NCBI GenBank assembly: GCA_031771865.1
Contig: JASISA010000001.1
Location: 434,001 to 498,000, forward strand
Direction of reading: 5' to 3'
Length of the DNA: 64,000 bases
DNA from: Nothophaeocryptopus gaeumannii
Lineage: Eukaryota > Ascomycota > Dothideomycetes > Mycosphaerellales > Mycosphaerellaceae
A program made the position numbers and the translations under genes. Below are positions 52,252-62,650 of this stretch, piece by piece. The stretch's first letter is position 1. The number at the start of each line of letters is the position of its first letter. Below the pieces are notes generated by a model. The model made no database searches, was not told the DNA's origin, and saw nothing but the letters and a program-made list of their open reading frames with translations.

Positions 52252-54192
52252 TGATGATTACGATACATGCATTGGAATGCAGGATTCGGTGCGAGTGCCG
52301 TGACACTTGGGAAATGCATCGACCAGTCGTTTGGAAGTCGCCGATCCGTCGCGCAAGGCAGACCTTGAACCCAAGGCGGAGATCAACATGTATTTCTGCG
52401 GCAGTTCGTAGATCAGTTCTCTGCTTGTCAATGCAGAATGCCGACTCAAGCGTGCAAGCGCGGTATTCGCGCGACGGAATATCAGATACCATATAAGGAT
52501 ATCGGATCCGGCCCTATTCTACTGCTCGTTTTCTTCACATGCCGCTGTCACGCAATACTGCGATAACGACACTGTGCACAACTGAATCAGTGTTGCTCCT
52601 ATTCCAGTGTTCTGAGTAGGTCAAGCACACAAGAAAAGCAAGCAAAGCCAAAACGATCAGCTGTGCCGTCTGCTTGCTTATATTTCCCACTTGGCGCCGG
52701 TGGACCTTGTCCTGCCTTGTCATCTCATGGATGGCACCATTCGGCCTCCCATCCGACGGTGAAGCAAAAGTAAAGTCAGCAGCCCCGCCGCGGTGTGCTG
52801 TCTCCATCTCGCTGGTCGGAAGCCGAAGATAGGCATGTCACTCATCGGCAATCAACGACTGCCACGTTGGCAGTGTGCTTGCGGGGGTTGCAAGCAATGA
52901 GCAATCGGTTTCGTTCGCAGCATAGAATAAGCCTGTCATCCGTCGTTCGCGCAATTGTGTCGGTGTAAGGAGGTGTTTGTGCTGGCAAACAGCGTACTGG
53001 GCAGGAGAGCTACAAAAGAAGAAAGAAGACATGAGTAGCGTGCGGATGGGATAGCACCGCCTCTCTGGCATCTGCTACCAGTTGCTGAGCCCAATATACT
53101 GCAATGAGTCCTTCCGCCGCTCCCCATCCGAGGCGATTCCTCTTGTGCTGGCGGACGTGGAGCCAGGCCTGGGAGCTCGCAGTATGTAGGCGCATGTTCG
53201 TGACCACTCGCCGGCAGTCTTGTTCCATGCATCTGCTCCCGCAAGCCCGCGCAAGCCTCAGGCCTGGCGACCCGTCGAGCACTGCAATGCCAAGGCAGGT
53301 GAGCCCAACTCCATAACTGATGTCTCTGAGCCACGAGTAGTAGTGTAGGCTGCATGTTTATGGTGCGTGGCTCCCTAATCCTGCTTCCGGCAGCTGGCTT
53401 CCTCGCCACGTTTGCGGACGCATTCCCTGCGCGCTGCAGGCGTAGGGACGATTTGTGCCACTTGTTTCCAAGAACCGCCTCTTACGTGTCAGCTCGCGAT
53501 GCTCGAGCGCTTCTGGTTGGCGAGAGAGCACGAAAGGGCCCGCGGGCAGCGAAGGAGGAACATGTCAAGAGGAGAGCCAGCCAGCCCCACCTTGCCGAAT
53601 GGAAAGTTTTCCCTTTTCCGTGGACGACTGCTCCTCGCTGACCAGTATCCTGTCCTGTCCGAATGCGGCTGCACTATCTGGCCCTCCCGCGATGGGAATA
53701 CGCAGGCGACACCCTATCCCGCCCGAACGCTTTCTGCAGTCGCGTGAGAATGGTGACCGCAGGCTTGGCCAGCAGCAGTGACAGCTCATTCCGTGCTGCC
53801 CAAGCCCGCTAGAGCCACAGGCACGCGGGCCGGTTCGTGAGTATCGATCGTTAACAGGCGGTACAGCAGGCGGCACAGCAGGCGGCACAGTGACGACAGC
53901 ATGATTGGGTGCCGCCGCTGCGAAGGTGCTTCCATGGGTACGAATAGTGACATGGCCCTCCTCGTTTGCTCCTGAAAGATGGCAAAAGTAACGTCTACGT
54001 CTACTTCTACTTGACTACTTGACTACTTGATCATCCTTTCATCCCAGTCCATCTCTCCCCCAACGGACTTCGAATAAAACACATCTGCTCTGCTCACGCC
54101 TTATCGACTACCCTGAGGCCTCTCAAATCCAAAGGACGATCGACTACTTCTCCGCACTCCACCCCAGGCTTCCTCTAACATCGCTACTCGAA
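52252..54192. other. 2 kb gene-poor, GC-rich stretch
   Basis: Several short overlapping ORFs (for example 53354-53641, 53412-53747) show no domain or consistent coding character. A 12-bp tandem repeat lies at 53855-53890, followed by a short ACTTG/CTACTT-type repetitive run near 53995-54032. Confidence 0.4.
53855..53890 (+). repeat. three tandem copies of a 12-bp unit
   Basis: The unit CAGGCGGYACAG is repeated three times head to tail; copies two and three are identical and copy one differs by one base. It lies in non-coding, GC-rich DNA. Confidence 0.85.
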
Positions 54193-54283
54193 ATGGCCGT
54201 CAAGTTCAACCAGTCGTCTTTGACGAAGTCAAACATCGCTCAACCACACCTCAACCGACAACATTCATACAGCGTCACGCAAG

Positions 54284-54505
54284 ATGGCAACCGATCAATA
54301 CCAGCCGACGCCACCTCTGTACTCGCCAGCGTCGCCTCTCAAGCATGCTCTCCCGGCCGGAAAAGTGCCGGATCAAGTCCTCTTCCCTCCCCATGTGAAG
54401 GACCTGGCTCAAGCAGGAGGACCAGCTGGGAAGATTGCAAAGCTCAGCGTGAGGGATACATTAGTTTCCCGGATTACGACGAGCTTCGGAGACATCATGA
54501 GATGA
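54284..54505 (+). CDS. possible first exon of an unknown or decayed gene
   Basis: An ATG in CA-rich leader-like sequence opens a 73-codon frame, rich in Pro at the start (ATDQYQPTPPLYSPASPLKH) and then with KVPDQVLFPPHVKDLAQAGG. A GTGAGG that could be a splice donor follows AKLS, near 54452. Further right, fragments in different frames look protein-like, such as EEEALDATARMQDYGHLV near 54935 and GHGLRYLCLSDAEWRL near 55100. No single splice model joins them without frame breaks. It overlaps another ORF (54193-54516) in a different frame. This may be the remains of a gene or coincidence. Confidence 0.22.
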   Translation: MATDQYQPTPPLYSPASPLKHALPAGKVPDQVLFPPHVKDLAQAGGPAGKIAKLSVRDTLVSRITTSFGDIMR

Positions 54506-54516
54506 AGTCATCGTGA

Positions 54517-55344
54517 GCTGCCTGCCGGCTAAGATCGAACATGCGGTACATGAAGTTGATCTGAGGGATTTATTGCCCTGGCTATTAAACTCCGACTCGA
54601 CATACCATCATCTACCTTGGGCATCTACTACATCAACCTATCTACAGAATAGAACGACGAACGAAATCATCGTCACACGACCCTCGGGAGGCCAAAAGCT
54701 ATCTTTACTTCGACACCCAAGATTGCGACTCAGTCGGAAAAACTGGAAGAATGAAAGTTTTAATACGAATGACGTCCCGATCCGATGCCACGACGTCTCC
54801 AACTTTAGGGCCAGCCCAGCTCATGCTGTGTCGCCCGCGACTTACCTACTCATGCCGTCGCAGCCTGCTGTGTCACCTCCAGGAATACCGCGACCGGTCT
54901 CATCTGATGTTGATGTCGCAGTACATATGCGCTGGCTGAGGAGGAGGCTTTGGATGCTACCGCGCGGATGCAGGACTATGGTCATCTGGTCTGTTGCGCA
55001 AAGCAGTGAGATGGAACGTGGCGCATCTCAAGCCGTACTTAGTATGCAAAGACGGTTCCAGCTCCGCATCAAGACAGTATGACCGGCAAATTGGTCATGG
55101 CCTTCGGTACTTGTGTCTAAGCGATGCGGAGTGGAGGCTTGGGCGAGTGAGGGGATGAAGGATTGCATCGCGTGGACGGGCGCTCCTTCATCGTGGTGGC
55201 ACCGGGTCACGAGATCATTAGTCTCATGAGACATAGACGTACACATCTACAGCGATGTAATGGATGGAAAGGAAAAGCCATGCTGAATAGCCGGTTTGAT
55301 CAGAACAGTAAAAAGTCATTCTCATGTCTTGCTCATTCCCTCGA
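54517..55344. other. possible degenerate coding remnants, no gene supported
   Basis: Short protein-like pieces occur in at least three frames but are separated by stops. I cannot assign a family. Confidence 0.25.
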
Positions 55345-58019
55345 CTAGCAAATACTCCCCACACAAACCAAATCAACATGATACTCCGCCTTGGAATTAT
55401 CGTTCGTACACCCCATGATCGCCTCCGGCACATTCTTCGTCGTACAAACCGCCTTCCCACCCTGATCCTTACTCGTCACAAAATAACTCCCGTCACACTG
55501 CTTTTCAAACGTCAGAGCATTCGTATTACACGTCCCATTCGTATCTTCCAGCGTATAGCTATCTGGTGTCTCACCCGATTCGAATGGGGCGATGTCGTTG
55601 TCCCAGACGATGGCGATGAGGGAGGAGCAGGTGAAGGAGAATTTGGAGGACATTCCTTCGTAGGTGAGGGTGTCGGAGCAGAAGCCGGAGGCGGAGCAGC
55701 CGCGGACGTATTGGTGGAAGAGGTAGAAGGTGCTGGAGCCGGAGGCTATGGCTGGGGAGCAGGTGCTTGAGGTGGATGTGAGGGCGCTGGTAGTCGATGT
55801 TGCGGCTGTGGTGGAAGATGATGTCGCGGGTGCTTCGCCAGGAGCATACATTTTGCACTCGACGATTGGATACTCTGGGATTGTCGTATTGCAGACTTTG
55901 TAGCTTGAGTCTGGTTTTGTGCATTGCACGGTCGTGTCGCTGCAGGTCAGGCTGCCGGGGCCATCTGTGCTTCCCTTATAGGGACAACCTGAGTAATCTT
56001 CGTAGAAGTTTCCGCTGACATCAAAAGTGCCATCTGGGTACGGGATGTTCGACACGTCCATGGTGTCTGTACCTGTGCCATCCAATGAAGTTCCATACGG
56101 GAAGCGACAGTTGTTCCAGCCTCCGTCCAGACCCGTGATGTCGTAGAAGAAGTAGTCGTAGAGACTGGATAGTGAGGCAGCATTGCTACTCTGGGACCAA
56201 TCTTGAAGCGCGACGACAGCGTGTTTGGTAGGAGTGGCGGTTGCAGACGTAGCTGATGCAGACGAGGAGGCTGGGCTTGAGGTACCTGTCGCAGCGGACG
56301 TCGCATTGGCCGAAGGGGTGAACGTGTAGACTGTGGAGAGGGGCACTCCAGTAGCCGAGCATTGTAAGTACGACGTTCCAGACACAGAGACAGTTGAGGG
56401 CGCAACGTTGATGGAACCGCAAAGACAAGAGGTGTAGCTTGTAGAGTCGGCAAAGGAGAGGTAGGTGTTGCAGGCATACGGCGATGACGAGGTCGAAGAT
56501 GGCGCAGGAGTTACCGTTGAGTTGTCGCTTTGCGTCGGAGAAATAGAGGTGGTGTTGGCGAACGCTGTCGAGCTGGGAGAGCCGGTTGAGCTCGGTTCGC
56601 TAGTCGACACCGGTTGAGAGCTGGTAGAGTTCGCCATTGTGGTCGATACCGTCGCCGTGTCAGTTGAATCGTCTGTGTCCGCCGGCAAAGACGCCGTGAC
56701 ACCTTCCATCCAGCCTGGGATTGCCAACCCGAGGGAGCTATATGTAGCCCAAGCATCGTAGTCGTTCGCAGTGGTGATGGCACATGCAGGTGCCGACGTT
56801 GAAGGCGTACTGATTGTCGAAGAAGTTGTCGGAGCGAGCGAGCAACCCACGGAGTGGAAGCACGAGGTTGTGTAGCATATCGTCGTGCTTGACAAGCTAC
56901 TTGCGGTGGAAGTGTACGAGACTGAGCAACCGACTCTGCAGTCACTTACGGTTGTTGTTTGAGTGCATGAGGCAGATGACGTGCTGCTGGTGCTGCTGGT
57001 CTGGCTTGATCCCGACTTTGATCATGATGAGCTATTGTCGTCGCCATCGTCGTCATCGTCGTTTTGCTCTGTCTTCGGGTTGGGACAGTCGCCAGCGACT
57101 TGGATGCCAAAGATCTTGACGCATGGCAAATGGAATTCAGGGAGCTTTGGAAAGACAGAAGTCCAGTCGAAGTCCACCCAAGGTACAGGTGGGAAGTTCC
57201 AGATGTACGATTTCCGTTGACACATTCGCTGGGACTGTGGTCATAGTAGAAGTGACCGAGGCAGTGCTACTGACTGAGCTAGTAGATGCTAGAAGCGCTG
57301 AGGTCGCTTGCGGTAAAGATGGCGTGCTTCCATCGATGTTGAGAATTCCAGATGATGCCAGCGAGATGGTGACTGTTCCGCTAATAAATGCCGAGCCCCC
57401 AGGTGTAAGCGTTGTCGAGCCAATGATGACATCTGAAGCATTGCCAGATACGACAAGGCTCGGGGAGATGGATATATCGACATTTGAAGTGGCGATGATC
57501 GTCGACGCTGTCGAGTTGACGCTAGTAGTCGTGGATAGGTGTGCTGAGCTACTGCTGGAGATGCTGGAGCTCGAAAAATTGAGCTGTGATGTGCTGGCCC
57601 CTGTTCCGAGTGACACCGATATTGAAGATGAGCTAGAGATACTAGTGCTGGTCGTACTGCTATTGTTGAAGCCCCCCGATTGATGAGGTCGACACAGAGC
57701 TCAGGCCCGTCCCGAGAATGGCTGACGGTGAGTTGGATCGCGTTCCAGTGGTGGTAGATGAGAGAGTAGAAGTCGAGCTCGTGTTGAAAGACTCACTCGC
57801 AAGGCTTGTAGAACTGCTTATAGACGAGGCAGTCAAGCTTGTTGCGGGATCTGAATCTGTCAAAGACAGGCTGACGATCGTTCTTGTTGATACCTTGGAA
57901 GAGTATGCTGTGCCGGTCCCATAGCCAGAGTCAAGCGAGGTTGTGCTGTTTCCGGGAGGATATGACAGCCCGAATACCATCGAAGCCAAGGTGGCTATTG
58001 TAGCAGTCTTCGTATGCAT
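55345..58019 (-). pseudogene. large Ser/Thr-rich secreted protein gene with three lesions
   Basis: The ATG at 58019 opens a probable signal peptide (HTKTATIATLASMVFGLSY) and a Ser/Thr-rich region. Three breaks follow. At the six-base C run 57672-57677 (G6 on the coding strand) the frame moves to GFNNSSTTSTSISSSS. Near 57205-57212 it moves again, to YIWNFPPVPWVDFDWTS, KLPEFHLPCVKIFGIQVAG and an Asp run. A TGA at 57022-57024 then interrupts the frame, which continues for 516 residues from 56895 with many Cys (CYTTSCFHSVGCS, CLCGSINVAP, YFFYDITGLDGGWNNCRFP) to the stop at 55345. No intron fixes these. The family is unknown to me; the composition suggests a glycosylated wall or extracellular protein. 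The 3' part alone remains a long intact ORF. Confidence 0.6.
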
Positions 58020-58574
58020 TTTGCCAGTGGAGGAGGTGCTGATGGATCGTTGCTCCTGGTTGAAAAGTATTTCTACCAACAAGGTATCTATGCCATTAAT
58101 ACCGAACAGCAAGAACGCTTGTCGAGTTTGTCTCCCATCGAAGCATACCGCCCATAGTTTACAAAGCCCATCATCAGGCACCATTGACATGCCTATTCTT
58201 GGGTACACTAGATACGGCTGAATTGATCACTCTTCTTGTTTGGGTTGAGATTGCATCAACAGCACAGTGGAGCAATAGTGAATGTAGCACCGAGTTGACG
58301 GGCGCGGTGTTGTTTGCGAAGCCTTAATGGCGTGCTCCACAAGTCGCAGCCGCAAGAATGTAGCGGTCGAATGCCACCTTTTTTGTCCCCAGCTGAAGCG
58401 CGAAACCTGGTCGATTTGAGCATGGGTTTAGATCCTACGAACCAGAAGAGGCAGCAATTGCTTTGGCTTCGTATTGAGTCTTATTGAGGTGCTGGTTTGC
58501 GAGTCTTTGTTGCCCAGTGTGAGAGAATTCCAACTACGATTTGGCGGAAGCCTTTGCTGACAGAAACTTCGCGA
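58020..58574. other. intergenic, nothing recognised
   Basis: Lies between the broken secreted-protein gene and the next minus-strand gene. Confidence 0.35.
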
Positions 58575-59107
58575 TCAAGAATCACGAAGCTGTCTCCAAG
58601 TCTCCTCCCATGTGTCTCTGTCATGTGCTTCGAGGTAGGTGGATACCTCGTCCGTAGTGTAAGGGAATGACTGGACCTCTCCTTCTACAATCTTGCACAA
58701 TCGGATCACGTCGTCATCCTCATAGCGTGCCTTCTGGAGGACTGCAAAGAAGACCCTGCAGAGAGGCTTTGGTGCACTCTTGACGAAGCGTGCAGCATCC
58801 TGCAGACCTTTGCCCACGAAAGGCGATCGCCAGTCTGGGTCAATTGGCGTCTTCGTCGCCTCAGTCCGCTGCTCCTCATTGATGGCAGGCAGCGTGTCGT
58901 ATTTGTCGGCAAGCCAGAGGGCATAATCGCTGCCTTCTTCGGCGTTCTTGTTGAGCACTTCGTTGATCATCTGCAATACTCTCAGCACATTTCGACGAAC
59001 ACGAAGAGGATCTCGCTTACCTCGTGTGATACTCCATCTTCGAGGACGAAGAGAGCGTAGACATCGATCCGGTTGTCGTCATCCAGCCAATCCTGTCCAT
59101 CTGCCAT
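58575..59107 (-). CDS. small hypothetical acidic protein, two exons
   Basis: Minus-strand exons 59021-59107 and 58575-58970. The 50-nt phase-0 intron (GTAAGC...TTGCAG, branch CTGAG) gives 160 residues. The start at 59107 (MADGQDWLDDDNRIDVYALF) is chosen because the upstream in-frame residues are not protein-like. Splicing gives GVSHEMINEVLNKNAEEGSD. Downstream are YALWLADKYDTLPAIN, LCRVFFAVLQKARYEDDD and FPYTTDEVSTYLEAHDRDTW. It has no signal peptide or membrane helix and looks helical and cytosolic. I do not recognise the family, but the clean intron and even composition argue for a real gene. Confidence 0.65.
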
Positions 59108-59673
59108 CTTGAGTTGTCCCTTGATGCCCAGCTCCGTGCTTTGATGAGTGTGTGAAGGTCGCCATGTTGGGGTGTTGAGGTTGCACAGCAGAGAGAGTGA
59201 TGGTGCACGAGCCTGAGGCAAGACGAACGCACGGCCTTTTCTCTAAACCTAAATTTAGGTGGACTTCACTTGCCCGTCTTTTCTTTCACGCTGCATTCCG
59301 CAGGAGCAATATTTCGACCGCACCATCAGCCTCAGTCGACATTCGGCCCATTCGAGATTGCTCTGTCAGGCATCAGACCATGCTAGGAACTCCTCGCTGT
59401 TCATGCCGGACGCTGCGCTGCGGCTGGAAATGAAGCCTTTGTGGAACCAGGTCAGGTCCCACAGACGAGATTCCTTCCGAAGATATCGATGGCTTGTGAG
59501 GCTGTACATACGATGCAAGAAAGATGCTCGTCAGGTTGCTTGGGACGTGCGTACTCGGAGGACCTGGAGACTGAAAGGTGGTAGGCTACATACGGTAGGA
59601 TTGCTCTATATGTCTGGCCGATGCTGCTCTCACAGTTTGGCTGTCCATCAAATCATTTCCTATCGTCTGAAGT
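59108..59673. other. divergent promoter region
   Basis: Between the small acidic protein gene (minus) and the nuclease-like gene (plus). No other feature is recognised. Confidence 0.35.
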
Positions 59674-61217
59674 ATGGCCTTCTCAACTCTTACTATCCTA
59701 TGCTTCGCGCCTCAGGCATCTGCCCAACACGGTCTCAAGGCATTACAAATTGGAAGGCCACAGCCCGTTGGAACACTCATATCTCAGGCGTCACCAACAA
59801 CACTGTCAGAACAGATTCCGAAGAATGAGAGCACACCAATCTTTGGAGCTGCCGAAGAACTTCGCAGGCGAGCTGTGGAAGAGGATGATGACCTTGACAA
59901 CGACGAGCCCGGCCACCCGGGCGAACATCCTCGCGAGACTGGCGAATTTGGCCTATTCGTCCCCATAGGCGAGCGAGATGGCATGACTATGGTCCAACCT
60001 TCTTCCCTTGTCAAGCGAGCCGCCTATCGAGGTACCATGATGATGAATTGCAAAAAAGCTCTCGAAGCCTGCCAAAACGCCTGCTGGTATCAAAACTGCG
60101 TCCGTGGCGCGCAAGGCTCCTCCACAGCTGTAACCTACACCTACGACAGCGCATCCAACAACGACCAAAACCGCGTCGAAGCCGGCACAAACCTCCAAGA
60201 CGGTACTCCCTGTCAAAACTGGCCTTTTGGACAACGCTTCTGGGATGGCTACCCATGGGCGAATCGAGACACTTCCCGTGCGGGACAGAAGGATCTCCAG
60301 ACTGATGAGTGGCCTATGGCAGATTGGCAGAATGATGTTTTCGACCCCACTGCGAATCTGATTCAACATTCCCTCCGCTGTATCACCGGCACAGATAACT
60401 CCCGCGGTGCGAAACAATGGACCAACTTCCGCAACGGCGCAGGCTTCTACAAAACCGGCGAAAGTACGCATCCAAACGTCTCGGCTCCGGCGCCTTCGTA
60501 AAAGGAGATACATTCAACGTTGAATTCGACATGTCCGAGTTCGACCTCACAAACACAAACGATAAAGCCCTCTACGACGATCTGGTTTCGTACTGCTACG
60601 CCCCCTACAAAAATTGCCAAAACGACGGTCGCCAATTCCACATGTCCAAGATCGTCCGCCAGACGACGGCACAATTGAACGTGGGCGTTTACAAATGGCC
60701 CTACGATTCCTCCGCTCAAACATCTTACCGTATCGACGACGAGAACTCCGATATCAATGCTTATTTTGTCAAGGTAGAGATGACAGATGCGGATCACAAT
60801 TATGAGAGTTTCAAAGCGACTGTTTCGACGTATACGGGTGGGAGTTATGCGAATGGGGAGTATACCGCCGGCAGCGCATCTGAACTTGCGTCTGAGAGCG
60901 CTACGATCCAAAAGGTTGGGGATGAGATGACCGTTGCAGGGGGCACCCTTCCTCAGGATTTAAAGATCAAACTCATCGAAGGTGATCCGGGTTGTAGTGC
61001 GATTCTGGAGTTTACTTATGGCAGTCCGGCTGTGGGGACGAATAATTGGTTCGTGTGGAAGAGTAAAGATAAGAGTAGGAAAGCGGATTTGAGTAAAGTG
61101 GTTTGGGAGTATGGGGCGAAGTGGTGTAAGACTTCGAGTATTGTTGATGGGGATGGGGATGTTGTTATTGGGGACGAGGGAGGGTACGTGATCGAGTGTG
61201 TTTTCCCGGGTTGGTAG
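59674..61217 (+). CDS. secreted NucA/NucB-type deoxyribonuclease-like protein, frame change at about 60470
   Basis: A signal peptide (AFSTLTILCFAPQASA) is followed by an acidic propeptide-like region and a possible KR site (SLVKRAAYRG). The nuclease-like domain includes NCKKALEACQNACWYQNC, the DEWPMA motif typical of NucA/NucB nucleases, and GTDNSRGAKQWTNF. After FYKTGE the coding sense moves to another frame, which continues to 61217 (GDTFNVEFDMSEFDL, YCYAPYKNCQNDG, VVWEYGAKWCKTSS). Two explanations: a 41-nt intron 60464-60504 (GTACGC...AAAAG), giving 500 residues, or a one-base deletion in the AAA run at 60474-60476, which would keep KRLGSGAFVKGDTF. The intron lacks a good branch site and pyrimidine tract, so a frameshift is possible. 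Likely an extracellular DNase or relative. Confidence 0.7.
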
Positions 61218-61238
61218 GGTGATATCACCCTTCGATCG

Positions 61239-61264
61239 CATTAGACATTAGACATTAGACATTA
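61239..61264 (+). repeat. short tandem repeat (CATTAGA)x3
   Basis: Three perfect copies of CATTAGA and a partial fourth, just downstream of the nuclease-like gene's stop. Confidence 0.85.
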
Positions 61265-61361
61265 TCATTGTGTTTCGCTTTCATCATCTCAAATGATATT
61301 ACGACTTTACAGCTGCCGGTCCCGCCGGCTTCAAACCACGCTCACACCAGCCATCGCGTCC

Positions 61362-61739
61362 CTACTCTTTTGGTCTGGCAGGACAAATCCCCATTCCAGC
61401 CTTATCCTTGTCCGAATCCTTGCTACACCCTTCGCACACAATCCTGCCGCAGTACTTGCATTTCCTCACTCGATCCCTCTTATGAAACGTCTTGCAAAAT
61501 ATCTGAAGACCGCAGCGGAGAACATCTTCGATGAGGCTGATCTGGCGCCAAGAGTGCACTTGCTTGAGCGCTTTGGGCGATGGTGGTGGAGTCTTCTCGT
61601 TCTTGAACGTCGAAAGGTACTTCGGATCCTTTGGGCTGTATGGGGTTGGTGGATAGTACTTCTTATCTGGTCTATTGTCGATGCCGTTCTTGTCGCGGGC
61701 TAGTGACGTTTTGAGTGTTTTCGCTGATGATTTCGGCAT
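61362..61739 (-). CDS. small protein with a CxxC-CxxC zinc-binding-like motif
   Basis: An ORF of 125 residues, single exon. The N-terminal half is basic and Pro/Lys-rich (KKYYPPTPYSPKDPKYL). The C-terminal part carries RKCKYCGRIVCEGCSKD, with a later Cys in MGICPARPKE. The CxxC-x4-CxxC arrangement resembles half of a FYVE or RING-type zinc site and probably binds one zinc ion. There is no signal peptide or membrane helix. It is convergent with the nuclease-like gene, about 145 nt between the stops. Function unknown. Confidence 0.55.
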   Translation of the reverse strand: MPKSSAKTLKTSLARDKNGIDNRPDKKYYPPTPYSPKDPKYLSTFKNEKTPPPSPKALKQVHSWRQISLIEDVLRCGLQIFCKTFHKRDRVRKCKYCGRIVCEGCSKDSDKDKAGMGICPARPKE

Positions 61740-62650
61740 GTCTGAGATGGTGATGGTACTGTCCCGCAGTAGTTGAAGTCGAAAAAGATGGTAGAGATTC
61801 TAAGAGTCGAAAGCGTCGACAGTGTTGCTGAAAGACCGTCCTGCGGTGGATAAAATGTAATGTGTTGAAGCCTGCTCTGGCCCTTCCAACAACGCAAACT
61901 CCAGCATACTTATATACTTATTCTTGAGTTGAACGCTCCCAATCAGAATGATAGCAGGTAAGACACGAAATTGACGAGACAGCGACGATGGTGTGAGACC
62001 CACGTACAAGACTCACATGTCGTCAATGCTGTGGAGTAAGTGAGACATGTTTGCAAATACATAAATACCGGAGCAGTATAAGGAAAATGAAGAGAGCCAA
62101 TTCTAGAGAAGTTGTGGGACAAGAGTCGGCGAGCGTAGTAATACCTTGATAGATTTCCTACCTATCTCAAGGTTCATATGACAACTTGGAATCTGTTGTC
62201 TAGCGGTGTTGATCGTCCGCTGGCGCCCAAAGGGGTTCTAGGTATCGCTGATCACGAATGAATGCCCTGTTGACGATCATTAGGATGCTGGACAAAGAGA
62301 CAGCGCAGAGAATCGTCCCTGGGACTGGTAGCTCATGCTCGATGGCCACTTGGACACGATGGAGTGAATCGCTGCTGTCCAAGCGTTTATGTGAGAGCTC
62401 CACATTGAGACAGCGTGTCCCAGAAGAGTGATAGCATCGCAGCGGTAAGACGAGGGTCCGGCTGACTGCCGAGACCGCGGAGGTAAATGCACCCAAGTGG
62501 GTCAGGCACATGGAGTTTCAACGGTGCTGTAGGTCCATGCGGCCACGTGAAGAGCCCAGTAGTTGCAGCAGTCGACGGCGGAGAGGCCGAACGATCAAGT
62601 CATGCCAAGTGCATGGCAGTGATGGAGTGCATATCGAGCATCGTGACATT
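61740..62650. other. 910 nt intergenic, nothing recognised
   Basis: No convincing ORF, repeat or RNA gene. The ORF at 62200-62511 (minus) has no coding character. Confidence 0.35.

Noticed and set aside
53354..53641. 95-codon ORF with a hydrophobic N-terminus resembling a signal peptide
   Set aside because: Overlaps other ORFs of equal quality in GC-rich DNA; the Arg-rich remainder is not protein-like.
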